From: Platycnemis pennipes
Lineage: Eukaryota; Arthropoda; Insecta; Odonata; Platycnemididae
DNA: 64,000 nt
NCBI GenBank assembly: GCA_933228895.1
Contig: OW121846.1
Span: 6,665,915-6,729,914, forward strand
Direction: 5' to 3'
The notes beneath the pieces are model-generated. The model did no database searches. It was not told where the DNA came from and saw nothing but the letters and a program-made list of their open reading frames with translations. The position numbers and the translations under genes are program-made. Shown one piece after another: positions 1 through 12,240 of the stretch (position 1 is the first letter of the stretch; each line of letters opens with the position of its first letter).

Positions 1-298
1 GAGACGGAATAAATAAGGTTGGTCGGTCCGACCAACTCACCCGCGCGCCGCCAGCTCTCTCTCACTTGGAGCACGCATCGCTGTTGCCGGATGTCCTCGA
101 CAAGGGATCCATTTCCGGAGTCAATTATTTCTGTCAAGAGGGACACGAAGCGCGTATGGCTTCTCTGATGCCGTGCCTAGCGTGTCCCCCCCCCGGCAGC
201 GCCAGGAACGGCGATCAAATGACGGATCCAGAATACACGTTATCTGATTACCCATCGCTAAGGGGGCTAAGTGACCGCTCCCCCTTCAACATCTAAAT
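1..298. other. No recognisable gene
   Basis: GC-rich sequence with an open frame of 76 codons on the plus strand that shows no family motif. I see nothing I can support as a gene. Confidence 0.4.
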
Positions 299-345
299 GT
301 ATTCACATAATACTCTGCAAGCCACCGAAAGAGTGTGTGCTATAC
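299..345 (-). repeat. LINE 3'-end scrap
   Basis: The stretch contains a degraded copy of the dispersed LINE 3' stem-loop (ACATAATACTCTGCAAGCC followed by a GTGTGTG segment). It reads as the reverse complement of the LINE 3' end. Only the hairpin region is left. Confidence 0.5.
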
Positions 346-587
346 TTACTCTCGTTCAGGCACGAAAACGTTTTAGTCAAAGTCTATAATATCTATTCTA
401 AATTCTCTCGTGTATATTTCTGAGATATCATATTGTCCGTAAATTTTGCGTTTGCGATAACGTAAAAATGAATTTTTAAACCTATCTTTCCTAATATTCT
501 TCACCCTAATTTTATCTTTATTACCTAACTGCAGTATCACAGTGGTTATTTTAAATGTAACTGTAACATCTTTGGAGGACCTGACCG

Positions 588-660
588 CATCTACACCTAC
601 ATAATGCCCTGCAAACTAACTCAAGGGTGTATGGCAGGGGGAGCAATCACCAGCATGCAT
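588..660 (-). repeat. LINE 3'-end scrap
   Basis: A degraded copy of the dispersed LINE 3' terminus: a CTACA-rich tail, the core CCCTGCAA and the pairing strand GTGTATGGCAGGGGG. No coding remnant is attached. Confidence 0.65.
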
Positions 661-1130
661 TATTATAATCAGAGGGAATACGCTTACACTGTATACCATG
701 CACGAATGCAAAAAATACTACTCCCCCCTTAAACTACTCACATGCAATTGAGGGGCACAATGTTATCACCCCGAGGAAAATAGTAAATATACAGTTACGA
801 AACAGGTGAAATGTTGGCTCTTACTGACGCTAAATTGTTAGTTTATAATATGTAATGTCCGCCTGAAACTTTTGCTGACAATTAATTCTCTATTTTAACC
901 TACGATGTGATGATGATTACCAACCCTTATCCTTCTAACGGTTTCGATCTAGGGATCCCTAGCAGGCCCTGCGCGAGGGGCCAAGGGATATTTCCGCATC
1001 CCGAGGCGTCGCACTGAGGAGGGCTTCGAGCGCCCCCACGGCCGTCGCCTGCGTCCACCGTCTTGTGGAGGGCTCGCAGCTGGGAAGATCACGCAAGCGG
1101 ACCTAATGCTCATCTGCAGCTAGTGCTTTC
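661..1130. other. No recognisable gene
   Basis: Non-coding sequence with a GC-rich patch near 960-1100. I translated the patch by eye in the kinase gene orientation and found no kinase C-terminal motif. Nothing else stands out. Confidence 0.4.
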
Positions 1131-1200
1131 TACCATCTACGTCTACATAATGGGTACTCTGCAAGCAATCATAAAGGTGTGTGTGAAGGGAGTTTATCTT
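1131..1200 (-). repeat. LINE 3'-end scrap
   Basis: Degraded LINE 3' terminus with a CTACGTCTACATAAT tail, ACTCTGCAAGC and GGTGTGTGTGAAGGG. It is a third scrap in the same orientation within 900 bp. Confidence 0.5.
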
Positions 1201-3979
1201 CTCCATAAATTACCTTAACATGAAAATGAAATGGCACATATTAGAACATGCTGCATTTATTTCAGAATTTTAACACAACTGAATGAAATACTTACTTATA
1301 TTGGTAATGCGTTTGTACTTAATGATTACTTCTCAAAAGATTTATTGCATGTTAGATGAAAAGTAGAACTTTTAATGTATGTCCCACGTGCTATATAAAT
1401 ATATTTATAAATAAATATAAATATATATACACGCATACATACTAAGGATAGGACAAGGAAAGTGGATAGGTAACATATAAAAGGACGAACACAGAGAAAG
1501 AAGGAGGTGGTGGTTGGCCGTCTTGGCTTGTTTCATGCTTAGGCTAAGCGTGCCTTATAAGTCAACTCTACTACTTTCATTTGAATATCTGTCGTTCCCT
1601 TAACTCTTTCCTATCTCCTTGTGTTTTACACTTCTTCTTGAGGTGGTTGAATTAGCCCCAGCACGCCATATCTTGGTCGCCACACTTGGGCAATGGATGA
1701 CATAAAAACTCCGCCGATTTCTCAGAAAATTGAGTTTGGCTCGGTGGTGCGATGATAAGCGCGCCGAACCGGATATTTGGAGGTCCGTGGTTCAACTCTC
1801 GGCTGAGTCATACTTTATTCGGTAGTGAACTGACTCAATTCCACCTTCACCACCTTCTGACAACCACCGCATTTAATATGCGAATTATTAACCACAGGAG
1901 CAGTGTCACCCAAAATTTAAGATTGCCAGTAGCATAGCACGGCAATTCCCATATCCTTCCCTTCAATGACTGCTTCAGAGTAAAGGTAACCTGAGCCTTC
2001 CCACCCGAAACATCTACATTAGAGCTCCGCCACTGGGAGCTCGCCTATATTTCGGTTCTCAAATCCACCACTTCACCTCGCCTAAACAATCGCTAGCTTT
2101 CTGGTCACCCCATCAAATTTCCCTCTCCCTTTCCCCTTCCCAGTCCTGCCTCTTCCACCTCTCGCCTCCTTATTCCCTAGCCAACCCCCTTTTTACCCAC
2201 CAACCGAAATCTTTGATCTCGACGCCAAGCACCTCCTCTCTTCGAGCATATACATACAACTTTCAGTCAACAACTGCTTCTCACTCGCCGTCCTTGAAGT
2301 CTCCCGGAAACTGCATTTTCCCTAGAAGTTAAAACAATTGAAATGGCACATAAATGTGATTTTAAAACACTCAGATCCACCATTTCCCTTTGCCCCTCTC
2401 CTCCCTCAAACTTATCCACACCCCACTCTCGACCCCTCCCATAGCACGCCTCAACACTCTCATTTGTCTCTTGGCCGAAGAAGGCACATGCTGCGCGCCG
2501 AAACAGTTCCAATCAATTGTGAGTGTTCTTTATTTATTTTGTGTCTGTGTTTGCTTTTGTGTTTTCTCCTCGCTCGTTGAGAACTTATATATGACCAAAT
2601 TTAACAAAATAATTGACGATTTTGACCAAATTAACATAACGACACCTTATAACAAGGAAATGAAAGCCCCAAAGCCGTACCAAAGGACCAATTATGGTGC
2701 CACTGGACCTTCACACGGTGCCACATCAGGAAATACATCTGTAGGGTTTCAGTCCAAGGCATGAATTAGTACCGCGAAAGAAAGCAGGACTTATGTAACC
2801 TAGAAAGGAAAATTGGGAGGTGGTTCATCCACAAAAAACTTATTAAGCAGTTTAAACTAGACTTGGAAATCGTTGGATCATACAGATTGCTGAAAAATTC
2901 CTAAGATCAATGAGTAGTCATGTGACTACACCCCAAAATATTGTCTCGTCTAGGTCCTAAGACACATCCAGGGATACTATATTAATTTTTTTGAAAATGA
3001 ATTGTCTTCAAAAAACCGTTCGGCCTGCCACCTACTGGGGCCTCCTATTTACACACTCCCTGGACACATCCTAAGTAGCATAATCTTATGAATAAATTAT
3101 TTTAAAATATATTTAAAAATAGTTTTAAAATTGATTTAAAATAATGTTCATTGTATTTTGTTGGTGTTTCTTAGATTTTTACACTGTTTTAAAATGATTT
3201 CTTCGTAATTTAAAAATATTTTGAGAAATATTTTAACATAACTAAGGAATGCTTAAAATAATTTATTTTATTTCATCCTCATTTTTATTTATAATGTCAT
3301 TCCCTTCCGGGGTAGGCACAGTTGGAAAGTATAGTCATATGCTTGTATACCTTTCTCTGCTTCAACAGCTCCCTCCATTGTGACCTTGAAAACCTCTTAA
3401 AAGAGATTTCCTCAATGTATTGCCATATACATTGCTTCATACACGCTCTCCAGCTCTTAAGACTCCTATAGTTCATTCCTCCCCTTCAACCACCAGTTTC
3501 TCGGTCCACCTCTCACACCATTCATTTAACTCTTATATGAATGTCTCGTCATTCGACAATCGTCCATTATCTCAACATGGCGAAATCAACAAAGCACAAC
3601 CATCTAATTTGTCTGCTACTGGAGCAGTATTGAACCCACATTCTTTCATGACCCACTCATTCCTAACCCAATCGAATCTACTTCTGCCACAAACACTCCT
3701 CAAAAAGCTCAGATCCTCAGAATTTAGCCTACTCTATAGTATTTAGGCCTTTTTTTAGGATAGAGAGTAAGAAAATGTTTGGTCAAATAGTGGGCCATTA
3801 AATAACTTATCATTCACCAGGATAGCAAAGAATAACGAGTTGATCAACCAACACATTATAGGTTTAGCGGGACGGAAGAAAGCACAGAAAAAGGAAAAAA
3901 AATAATTAAAACAACACCCACAAATTTCCAAACCGTAACTTTCCCAATAACTTAAAAAACAGAAACCCCACAATTACAA
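1201..3979. other. Non-coding stretch, partly AT-rich
   Basis: Several short open frames occur (for example 2390-2764 and 3420-3746), but none shows a recognisable domain or consistent coding pattern. The part at 3080-3290 is very AT-rich and made of TTTTAAAATA-type words. A possible tRNA-derived fragment lies near 1735-1830 and is listed separately. Confidence 0.4.
1735..1830 (+). repeat. Possible tRNA-derived (SINE-like) fragment
   Basis: An A-box-like segment (TGGCTCGGTGGTGCG) is followed about 50 bp later by a B-box-like segment (GTGGTTCAACTCT). The spacing suits a Pol III internal promoter. There is no clear cloverleaf, no second copy in the window and no tail, so this is tentative. Confidence 0.3.
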
Positions 3980-5722
3980 TAAGCAGCAAATAGAGGACTT
4001 TTCAGTAGTGGTAGTTAATTTTCGTAGTTTAAGAAGCAAGGTACCCGAATTCAATCACCTTATAGAGAGTACTGATTCTGACATTATAATAGGAACGGAA
4101 AGTTGGTTAACAAGCGATATTGCTGATACTGAAATTTTTCCCGTAAATTTTAGGATATGCAGGAGAGATCGAGAGGGTCGACCGGGAGGGGAGTATTTAT
4201 CGCAGCTAAGACCACGAAAGTCAGCAAAATAGAAGTGATTCCCAATAATATAATAAAAATGGTATTGTCATTCCATTCAATGTGCTAATTCGAAAGTAAT
4301 ATACGTTTGTGACTGCTATAGACCACCCCATTCTGATGTACACTCGGTATTAGAACTCGAGAAACAGATCAGGTACATTAATTCCCATAGCAACGAACGA
4401 CAGATTATTGTAGGTGCAGATTTCAATACACCATCGATAGATTGAAAAACATGTAGTCATAAGTCTGGGGGTAGGGACAGAGAAACCTGCGAGTCATGGC
4501 TTAACCTGTTCGCATCGTACGCACTACATCAAATAGTAACCTTGCCTTATAGAGGGGAGAATGCTCTCGATTTTCTTGCCACAAACATCCCTGAAAAAGT
4601 TATTAAAATTGAAAGTGTCGATGGAATAAGAGACCACAAGATAGTACACGTTCAATTTTCCTTCAATTCTGAAAAAAAAAATTTTAATTAAAAAGAAAGA
4701 TTTACCATTTTAGTAAAGCAGATTTTAACGGATTTAGGTGTGACTTACAGACTTCTTTTGAAAAATTCCAGAATACCAGAAAAAATAGTGATACAGAAAA
4801 TGCATGGAAAGAGTTCCTCTAAATTACACGGTCACTTGTCAACAGATATATACTTCATAAGTATAAGAGTGAGAATATAGAACCAAGGTGGTACAACGTG
4901 GAGGTTAGAGAATGTTTAAAACGCCAACGAGTTAGCCGCGCGAAACTAAGAAAAATGAAGAAAAGTGCAACTAATAGCGATCTAAAAATGTTATCGAACA
5001 CTATAAAATTTGTAAAGCAGCCGCCAAATCAGCCCTTAGAAAAGCGTGTGGTGAATTCAAGAGAAAAGTACTCGGAGAACAACTGGAGGGAAATTCGAGA
5101 GCATTTTGGTCATATGTTAGGGGAGTACAGGGAACTAAAATGTCAATGGTTAATTCCTTGGAAAATGATAGGGGAAATATAACAACTTCCAGTTTAGATA
5201 ATTCTCATTTGTTGAATTATTTTTTTCAGAGCGTTTTTAATCAATCTAATCGTAGTTTGCTCGAAACTATACCAGACCGATTTCAGCAATCAATGCCCCC
5301 GATTGATATATCATGTAGCGGAATCGTATCCTTGTAAAGAATTAGCTCTCGAAATGGCTCCGTATCTTTTATCGTATTTAAAAACCCTTCGAAGAACACG
5401 CGGTTCCCAAAGACTGGAAGATAGCAAACGTGGCCCCAATTTTTAAAAGCGGCGATAGGGAACATCCAATTATTTATAGACCAATATTATTAATGCCACT
5501 ATCATGTAAAATTATAGAGCATATAATAGTTACATCAATAATGGGACACCTCGATAGCCGAGATTTATTGATAACAAACCAGCATGGGTTCAGAAAGGGA
5601 CGGTCTTGCGAAACTCAACTAGGTCTTTTTGTTCATGATATTTTAGTTTCCGGAGAAGGTAACGTACAGGTAGACGCAGCGTTTCTTGACTTTAGGAAGG
5701 CGTTTGACAAGGTTCCCCACTG
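3980..5722 (+). pseudogene. Decayed LINE (endonuclease plus 5' part of RT)
   Basis: This is a remnant of a non-LTR retrotransposon polyprotein of the CR1/L2/Jockey superfamily. An APE-type endonuclease starts near 4008 (SLRSKVPEFNHLIESTDSD, then GTESWLTSD) and continues in other frames with CYRPPHSDV and GADFNTPSIDW. The linker is followed by reverse transcriptase motifs: APIFKSGDRE near 5440, HGFRKGRSCETQL near 5585, and FLDFRKAFDKVPH ending near 5720. Frameshifts and stops break the frame many times, so it cannot make protein. The copy stops abruptly just after the RT A-motif region, and the YxDD part and the 3' end are missing. It is related to the alpha and beta LINEs described elsewhere in the window. 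Another scrap closely matching its RT part lies at 46494-46822. Confidence 0.85.
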
Positions 5723-6284
5723 TTTTTCCCACTCCACATTTACATATAACATAATCATCAACTATATGTCACAACTTTGGTGCACAAGAGAAACTTTAAC
5801 CCGAATTTTGATTTAATAATTTGCGGTTTTTGGAAAGGTATCGACGTGGAGGAAGGTATCGATTATTTCGATGATCGCAATGCAAAGTCGGCAACTATAT
5901 TCCAAATGGTAGTAATGTTCGTCAACATGTTCGTGAATGTGATCATGTAAAGTCAGCACGGAGGCGAGCAACAGGAATGAAAGGGATCTCGAAGAACATC
6001 GTTTTTATGAAGTTCGTCACCATAGAAGCTTACTTTAAAATTGGAATTACGATTAAGGTACGGCGAGTTAATTTATGTTTTTACAAAGCGGGTCTGCTGA
6101 AGAAAATTCATGAATTCATTCATTGTTTTCATGTGCCTTCAATTAATCTTCAATAAACTCTTGGCATAAGAATTAAGATGCATCTAATTGACGTAGTGTG
6201 CATCGATTTTAATTGCAGTACACTTGGTTTTAGATTCACTCACCATGCGTGCAATATACATAAGTATTTGTAACGAGCAAAAAT
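5723..6284. other. No recognisable gene
   Basis: Anonymous sequence between two LINE remnants. I see no motif, repeat unit or exon in it. Confidence 0.4.
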
Positions 6285-6590
6285 TATATCTACATGTACA
6301 TAATACCCTGCAAGCCACTATAAATGTGTGTGGCAGGGGGTGAATTCTGTCCAAACATGCACTACATATCATGCATAAAAAAGGATTAGCAATAATATAC
6401 TAGTCTAAACTTCACTATTTAAAAAAGATAAAATAACAAAACATGCAAAAACATGCTGTTACTTGGGTAAGCTTAAAGCCCTTATACCAACATGCAACTA
6501 CCTATGCTATCAATTGATAAGTATTTGATATATTTACCGCTATTCATATCCCTAGTTGTACGAGGTAAAATGAGTACGAGGAAAGAAGTA
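6285..6590 (-). mobile_element. 5'-truncated LINE 3' end (beta lineage)
   Basis: This holds the LINE 3' terminus: a tail-like ATCTACATGTACATAAT, then the stem CCCTGCAAGCCAC and its partner GTGTGTGGCAGGGGG. About 240 bp of 3' UTR and extreme C-terminal coding sequence follow, matching the beta-lineage copies at 25385, 46823 and 57415. The rest of the element is absent. Confidence 0.8.
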
Positions 6591-8894
6591 TATCCTGTCG
6601 CTGAAATTCATATTTTTTTCGTAAAAGATTAATTAATGTTATCCTTACCTCTGATACAATAATTTTTGAAAGTGAATTATGAAGCAATGCGTAATTATTA
6701 CGGATTCATATCCTGCATGTTCCTGAAATAGATCGACATACCTTTAAAGGAAAAAAATAAAGAAATACAGATGATCCATATGAAGGTTATCTGTAATTGA
6801 CAAAAGATACTACAATAATGTTTAAGAATTTACAATTGAAGGATTTAAAATGATTTCAAAATGATATTTTTTATCATTTTCAATCATTTCAAAATTATTT
6901 TAAAATAATTTAATTATAATTTAGTGACTTATTTAAAATAATTTTGAAACAATTTAAACCATTATCTCAAAATTGTATTGAAGTATATCAGAAATTATTT
7001 CAATATGTAATGTGTGCAAAACATTTTATGCAACGAAAATGTCTCAGTAGGAATTCCTATACAAGTTTTCAACAAAATGAAATGACGATACGGAACTTTT
7101 AAAAAGCAGTACTTTACATATGGTTTTATAATTATTTTAAAATTATGAAAAACTCATGAATATTGCTGCCTTATGACATTTTTATTTTAAAATAATTTTA
7201 AAGCATTTTAAAATCTTTTTGCAATATTTTTTTCCTACTTGGGATGTTTCAGAATAAAGAGGGGCACATTTTTAGATAAAGCATCCCAAGGTAGACGTGT
7301 AGTATGCAGAAAAAATACTTGACTCAAGTGTTCCGAGAGTGTGAGTAAAATGTATCATCATTATTTCCTAATGTATCATTAGGAATTGTATTTTTTTAAA
7401 TCAGTGATTCTTTACCCTGCATTAATGAAATAGTGAATAATGTACAGCATTGATACTATTTTTGTAAAATAAGTAAACTTTGTCAAAAGTTAAATTTTCA
7501 GTATTTTATTCACTTCATTGTCCAACTAACTTTTGGGAACATGCTCCAAAACATGTTAAAAATATTCACGTGTTTTACTTTGGAATATATCTTAATTATT
7601 CATTGAACTATAAAGAAAGGCAAACGAAATCATGAACATCGGTTCAGAAACTAATTCGGTCTCTAAAGGGTTAAAGGAAGAGTAATCCGACGTACTTGAG
7701 TGAATTTGCCGCCATATGAAGTGACGCTGAAGGCCAATGATGACCCTAATTAGTATGGGCGTGATTTTTTCTAAATGCGGCAGGAATTGTGCTTACCATA
7801 GTTGACTAATTAGGCCAATAGTGAACAACTCTACATGATCAACTGGCATCTATTGTGTTCATGAAGTGTCTATATAAAGCTTTTAAGAAAATGCTTGTGG
7901 CTGTTTTTATATGGATCGAAGACATATTCTCTAAAGTTCTTTATTTCGCCCTAATATCAATTTCATTAATTTTAGTATAATTTTATTCCCTTTGCTTAGT
8001 TTGTTAACAAAGATTTGTGTGAGTGGCAGACGAAAAAATAAAACATTTCTTTCTACCCCTTCTTTCAAACAGTTCTCATTCCTTACGGAGTTAAATCCCA
8101 TGAAATCCCAAGGAGTTAATTGGCTCTAAAATTTCGTACTCTTTGTCCTGGGTCAGTGGCTTCATGAGGACATTTCTGCTCACCTTACACAGTACGCCAA
8201 CATCTCATGATAACATTTGGTCGCAAGTAAAATTGAAGTCATCCCGTTCAAAGTCCTGGAAACACTGCTCATGAATGGACTTACTTGTAGGGAAGAAGAG
8301 TTGATACTCATATGAATGAACTGTAACCTCAATATCGCCAATGTTCCCCGATTCAGGTGAGATTCATCATTAACTTCGTCTTTTCCTGTAAAATCTGACA
8401 CATTTCTTATGACATTCTCACGATGTCACACTCCAAAGTCTTGGTTTTACAGTCGGAGTGAAGGCCGGATGATTTCTCATGCTGCTTTTCACTCTTTCAC
8501 GAATTTAGAACTGCCTATTTTATAACACGTATCGGGTAATCACGTCGTTCCCCCATGGCTGGGGAAATGGAGGAATTTGAAGATATTAATGTATCATCAA
8601 GTTCGAATTTGTGCAAAAACACTCATACTGGTACTAAGTAATCCAAAAAAACACGTATTTTGTCCAAGGATAGGTACATGCGTGAATAAACAGTTTCAAT
8701 AAAACAACCAAAATTCCTAAAAACTTAGGTGCTGAAACATATTTTGTTTAAAATTATAATTAAACCTTAAAATCAGGGCAACCAAAATTTACTGATTAGT
8801 TATAATGACAGTGGAGCGATATATGATACATCCAAATCCACGAACTGACAAAAGCACGATTGTCACGATTCGAGTGAAATTCGAGTCACGCAGA
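6591..8894. other. Long non-coding stretch, AT-rich
   Basis: Positions 6840-7215 are built of repeated TTTTAAAATAATTTT-type words, like 3080-3290. The minus-strand open frame at 8180-8401 has no recognisable domain. Nothing else can be supported. Confidence 0.4.
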
Positions 8895-9101
8895 TCAGTC
8901 CAAAACATTGCGTCGTGGGAAACTCAATGAGTTATATTTTTCCCCGTACTTTTGCCTCCTGACTTCTCTAATCCATTGTTCTTTTACTTCTTTCATGAAT
9001 GATTGGTCAGGGAAGGAATAAACGTTTACACTTCCATCTATCTTCCGTGTTGTGTTTCTGCAACCGTCCACACAACAGTTACGTTTGCCGGTCGTCATCA
9101 C
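8895..9101 (-). CDS. THAP-like zinc finger, N-terminal part
   Basis: The 68-residue open frame starts with ATG and resembles the first half of a THAP domain (C2CH zinc-dependent DNA-binding fold). It has Cys residues in the CCVDGC block, then VYSFPDQ matching the usual FP site, and WIREVRR matching the conserved Trp. The closing Cys-x2-His pair and AVPTIF-like end are missing, because the frame stops after LSFPRRNVLD. It could be a first exon whose continuation I cannot find, or a relic of a THAP-bearing transposase such as a P element. It lies on the same strand as the PKC-delta exons, downstream of exon C. The match is by motif only. Confidence 0.4.
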   Translation of the reverse strand: MMTTGKRNCCVDGCRNTTRKIDGSVNVYSFPDQSFMKEVKEQWIREVRRQKYGEKYNSLSFPRRNVLD

Positions 9102-9560
9102 TCGCAGTCTCCTTAAAACATGTTTTCGAATGCATATACTTCAGATTTTATCTTAAATGAACTTCTGTTGTTGATAATATGCTGTGCACGATTGCAAAAA
9201 CCGCCATTTCTTCCCAACATTTCGCTTGTACCTTACGAGCCTCACGGGATGACTCCTAACTAAGGTATCGAAAGTGGCCACTCGCGGCGCTGCCTGTCCC
9301 CGTGCACGGAGCCTGTATAACCAAATGCTGCATAACCTTAGCATCGCATACTTCCCGAGCAGCATTTCGTCCCGAGTCATTCGTTCCACGCACACGTGGA
9401 ACCGCTATATGGTGTCGGACGGGAACACGGCGAGGGCGTGTCCCCTTCTCGCCCGCCCTTCTCGCAAGTGTGCCGCAAGGCATCGATTGCTCGTCGCTCG
9501 CTGTAACCTTTCTTCGCGGCCACGCCCCACCCCCCATTGATTTCGTCTGCTGTCACTCAC
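9102..9560. other. GC-rich stretch next to kinase exon C
   Basis: Positions 9240-9560 are GC-rich with overlapping open frames on both strands, the usual result of low stop frequency in GC-rich DNA. I looked for the next PKC exon (a turn motif and an FxxFxxxNP-type end) on the minus strand and did not find it. Its function is unknown. Confidence 0.35.
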
Positions 9561-9701
9561 CAGCACTGGCTTGAAAGGAGGTTCGAGCTCTCTCCGCTCG
9601 AGTCGCCACCAGTCAATCGGCCGGAAGAAGCCTTGGTCACACACGTCGCCATACGGGCAGCAGGATGACCCCAGCCTCCGCTCGGCGTCCTGGCTCAAAA
9701 A
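9561..9701 (-). CDS. PKC-delta exon C (end of kinase domain, start of AGC tail)
   Basis: A 141-nt internal exon of a calcium-independent (novel) protein kinase C, a Ser/Thr kinase recruited to membranes by diacylglycerol. It encodes 47 residues that begin FLSQDAERRLGS, contain FFRPIDWWRLERR, and end ELEPPFKPVL. These match the C-lobe end and early AGC tail of the arthropod PKC-delta group (the DW-LE-R-xEPPFKP pattern). The minus-strand acceptor CTCCCTCAG lies just before it and the donor GTGAGT just after, with phase 0 at both ends. Phase 0 agrees with exon B, so the join reads RDILSK-FLSQD. The following exon, with the turn and hydrophobic motifs, was not found in the remaining 9.5 kb. No stop or frameshift is present, so the gene is probably active. 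Confidence 0.9.
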
Positions 9702-9771
9702 CTGAGGGAGGAGAAAGGACCGTTCCTGCGGTTAAAATAATCCATTCATTCCAATTAGCTGATACAACTAA

Positions 9772-9820
9772 CAAATTAAGATTAAAATCCACAGAGCCGA
9801 AACCATAATAATAAGGGGTC
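9772..9820 (-). repeat. Penelope terminal scrap
   Basis: Read on the minus strand, about 45 bp (ATGGTTTCGGCTCTGTGGAT, then TCTTAATTTGTT) match the 3' edge of the Penelope-like copy at 16480-16525. It is too short to classify on its own. Confidence 0.45.
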
Positions 9821-10000
9821 AAAAACGGACCACCTCGTGGCATCCCCGGTAACGGCTTCGGCCGGCTAATAGTGGCCGTCTGCTTGTCGGGTTAACCTCC
9901 CCACTCGCGGAAATATTGGGTTCCGAAGAAATCCAGTGACGCCACCCACAACCGGCCCTTCTCGGATGAGGGCCCTGGTAAAGTTGGGCGTGGCAAACTT

Positions 10001-10393
10001 ATGCCATCAAAAAAGGGAGCTCGCATGGAGTGGACGAAGACACTGAGGGGAGACCTTCTAGCTTGCCATGCTGCCAGTGAGCCAAGTGGCAGGGGATACA
10101 TGGCGAGGATGCACTCTTTGTGGTGTGAGATGCATCCTGAAATTAACCGTCTGTCGCAGCAGAATCTGCGCGATTACGCCAATCACCTGCGCAAGAAAAC
10201 GTCACCCCAACCGCAAGGTCAGAGTAGTGCACCACCGGTCAAGGTTTTATCTCCTAAAAAGGCAGATGTAACTCCTCCTACTGCCGGTACTTCCGCCGAT
10301 TTTTCGGTCAAGGGAGACGAGCCGAAGGCCGATTCTGATCTATTGAAGCAGTTGGAGAGTACGATAAACTACGATGAGACGACAACCAGGTAG
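10001..10393 (+). pseudogene. RLE-LINE N-terminal segment
   Basis: The 130-codon frame encodes an N-terminal part with MEWTKTLRGDLLACH, then YMARMHSLWCEMHPEINRLS and LRDYANHLRKK. This pattern (basic start, EWT, then a helical LW-x-x-x-P-LS-LRD block) is typical of the region before the RT in R4/NeSL-like LINEs. Coding similarity extends upstream of the ATG in the same frame to about 9930 (KVGRGKL), so the true start is probably further left. A stop at 10391-10393 ends the frame. The RT follows after about 200 bp of further decayed linker. Confidence 0.65.
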
Positions 10394-10569
10394 AGAAATA
10401 TTCATCATAAAATTTTTCTGCGGGACCAACGGCTGTCCCTGTCAACGGCGGTTGAATGGCATCGCAGATATGATCCTGACCGAGACGACCAGCCTTTGGG
10501 AAATAGACTGCGTGGTATAGGCTACCGCCACACTGTTAGCCTCTCTTCGAGTGTCTGCCACTTAGGAGA

Positions 10570-12240
10570 CTAAAGCAGCAAATAGGGTTAGAGAGCTTAA
10601 TGCCAAAATCAAGCTGGCAAGACAACAGGTGTCAAGATTTCAGTGTGTGATGGATTACCTTTCCTCCGGTCGGGCCTTTACGCCGAGGTCAAGCGCATTG
10701 CGCGTGCAATCCGGAGAGACCACCACACACGAAACAAAAGAGTGCTGCTTATCCTTAAGCAGCACGGGGTGGATAGAGTGCGGGCACTTATAACGGCGAG
10801 GAAGAAGTTGGTCAAAAGGACCAAGGCCAGGAAAGAGAACTCCACCTTCTCCTTTCAGCCGTCCCGCCTCATCCGACCCCCTCCACCTGTTGTCCAAACA
10901 CCACCAACTGTCCCGGAGGTGGAACGTTTCTGGAAGGACATCTACGAGACTAGGAAGCCATTCAACGAAGGTACTCCAGCTATTGCCGACTTTAAAGAGG
11001 TTTGTGACCGCCACCTAGCGGACATGAATCGTCCCATCTCAGTCACGGAAAGTGATGTGAAGAAAGCCTTCTCTGGCAAGAAAAACTTCACTGCAACAGT
11101 GAATAACGTCTGGTGGAAAAAGTTCTCTTCCACGCACAAACACCTTGCCAGAATCTTCACATCCTTCCGTCAGGGACGGAGCCAATTCCGTCCTGGCTGA
11201 CAGGGGCGAACGGTCCTAATACCGAAAAAGGGAGACTTGTCCGAAGATCTACCCGATCCGAAGAACTACCAGCCCATAAACTGTCTCAACACTGTATATA
11301 AGTCGTTCACTTCCATCTTGAACAACCTTATCCTCCGGTACGTCCAACCCGTATGGGAGGAAGTGTACGAGCAGAGGGGCTCCAAGAAAGGCATCGCGGG
11401 ATGCAAGGACAACCTGCTCATTGATAGGTGTGAGCCAGGACGCTTGTCAATGCAAGCGTAACCTGTCAATGGGCTGGGTGGACTACAAGAAGGCTTTTGA
11501 TACCACCTCTCATGAGCAGATTATAGCCATGCTGAGGTACATGAAAGTCCACCCAGAGGTTGTGTCCTGCATCGAACACCTGTACCCACTGTGGAAGACG
11601 CGCTTCGCCATATCATCTGGCAAGAAAACCGTCTACACGGATTTGGTAACATACCACCGTGGCGTTTTTGAAGGCGATAGCTTCGGTCCTCTCCCGTTCT
11701 GTTCTGTATATCTCTCCTCCCACTGTCCGTTCAGTTGAGACGAGGTAGGGTATATTTGTGCAGTGTACCGTCAAAAAGAGAGCATAAGGTCACCCATCTT
11801 TTCTATATGGATGACCTGAAGCCTTATGCCTGGCGTTGGACACCGTACGCAGATACAGTGAGCATATAGGGATGGAATTCGGATTGGACAACTGCGCGAC
11901 CATCCATCTGGCGAAAGGAAAGATTTCGGAAGACCAGGAAAACGTGCAGCTCGTTGATGGAAACGCTATTCGTCATCTTGATGGTGACGAAGCGTATGAA
12001 TATCTTGGCGTCCCCCAGCGCCGTTTGCAGGAGGTGAGAGCAGTGAAGGAAAGGCTTGCAGCGAAATACAGGCAGACTCTCAGGCGAATCCGGAGCTCTG
12101 ACCTGTCAGGCAAGAACAAGGTTCTTGCGACCAACACCTTCGCGGTTCCAACACTGCTGTACACCTTCGGTTGCATCAAATAGAATGTCAACGAGCTGCA
12201 AAACCTCGACAGGGGAACGAGGAAAATGATGACCATGTTA
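10570..12240 (+). pseudogene. RLE-LINE reverse transcriptase region
   Basis: This region encodes a reverse transcriptase spread over several frames. In order: PEVERFWKDIYETRKPFNEG (about 10915-10975), a stretch around WWKKFSSTHKHLARIFTSF, then KGDLSEDLPDPKNYQPINC and LNTVYKSFTSILNN (about 11230-11330), GWVDYKKAFDTTSHEQII (about 11470), FYMDD with the catalytic YMDD at 11804-11815, and HIGMEFGLDNCATIHLAKGK. The thumb-like EAYEYLGV and VPTLLYTFGCIK follow. PKKGDL followed by YQPINCLN is characteristic of RLE-bearing LINEs. At least three frameshifts (near 11170, 11430 and 11710) and internal stops disable it. Confidence 0.85.

Noticed and set aside
9153..9540. Overlapping open frames in GC-rich DNA beside kinase exon C
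   Set aside because: Open on both strands because stops are rare in GC-rich DNA. None has a kinase-tail or other motif.
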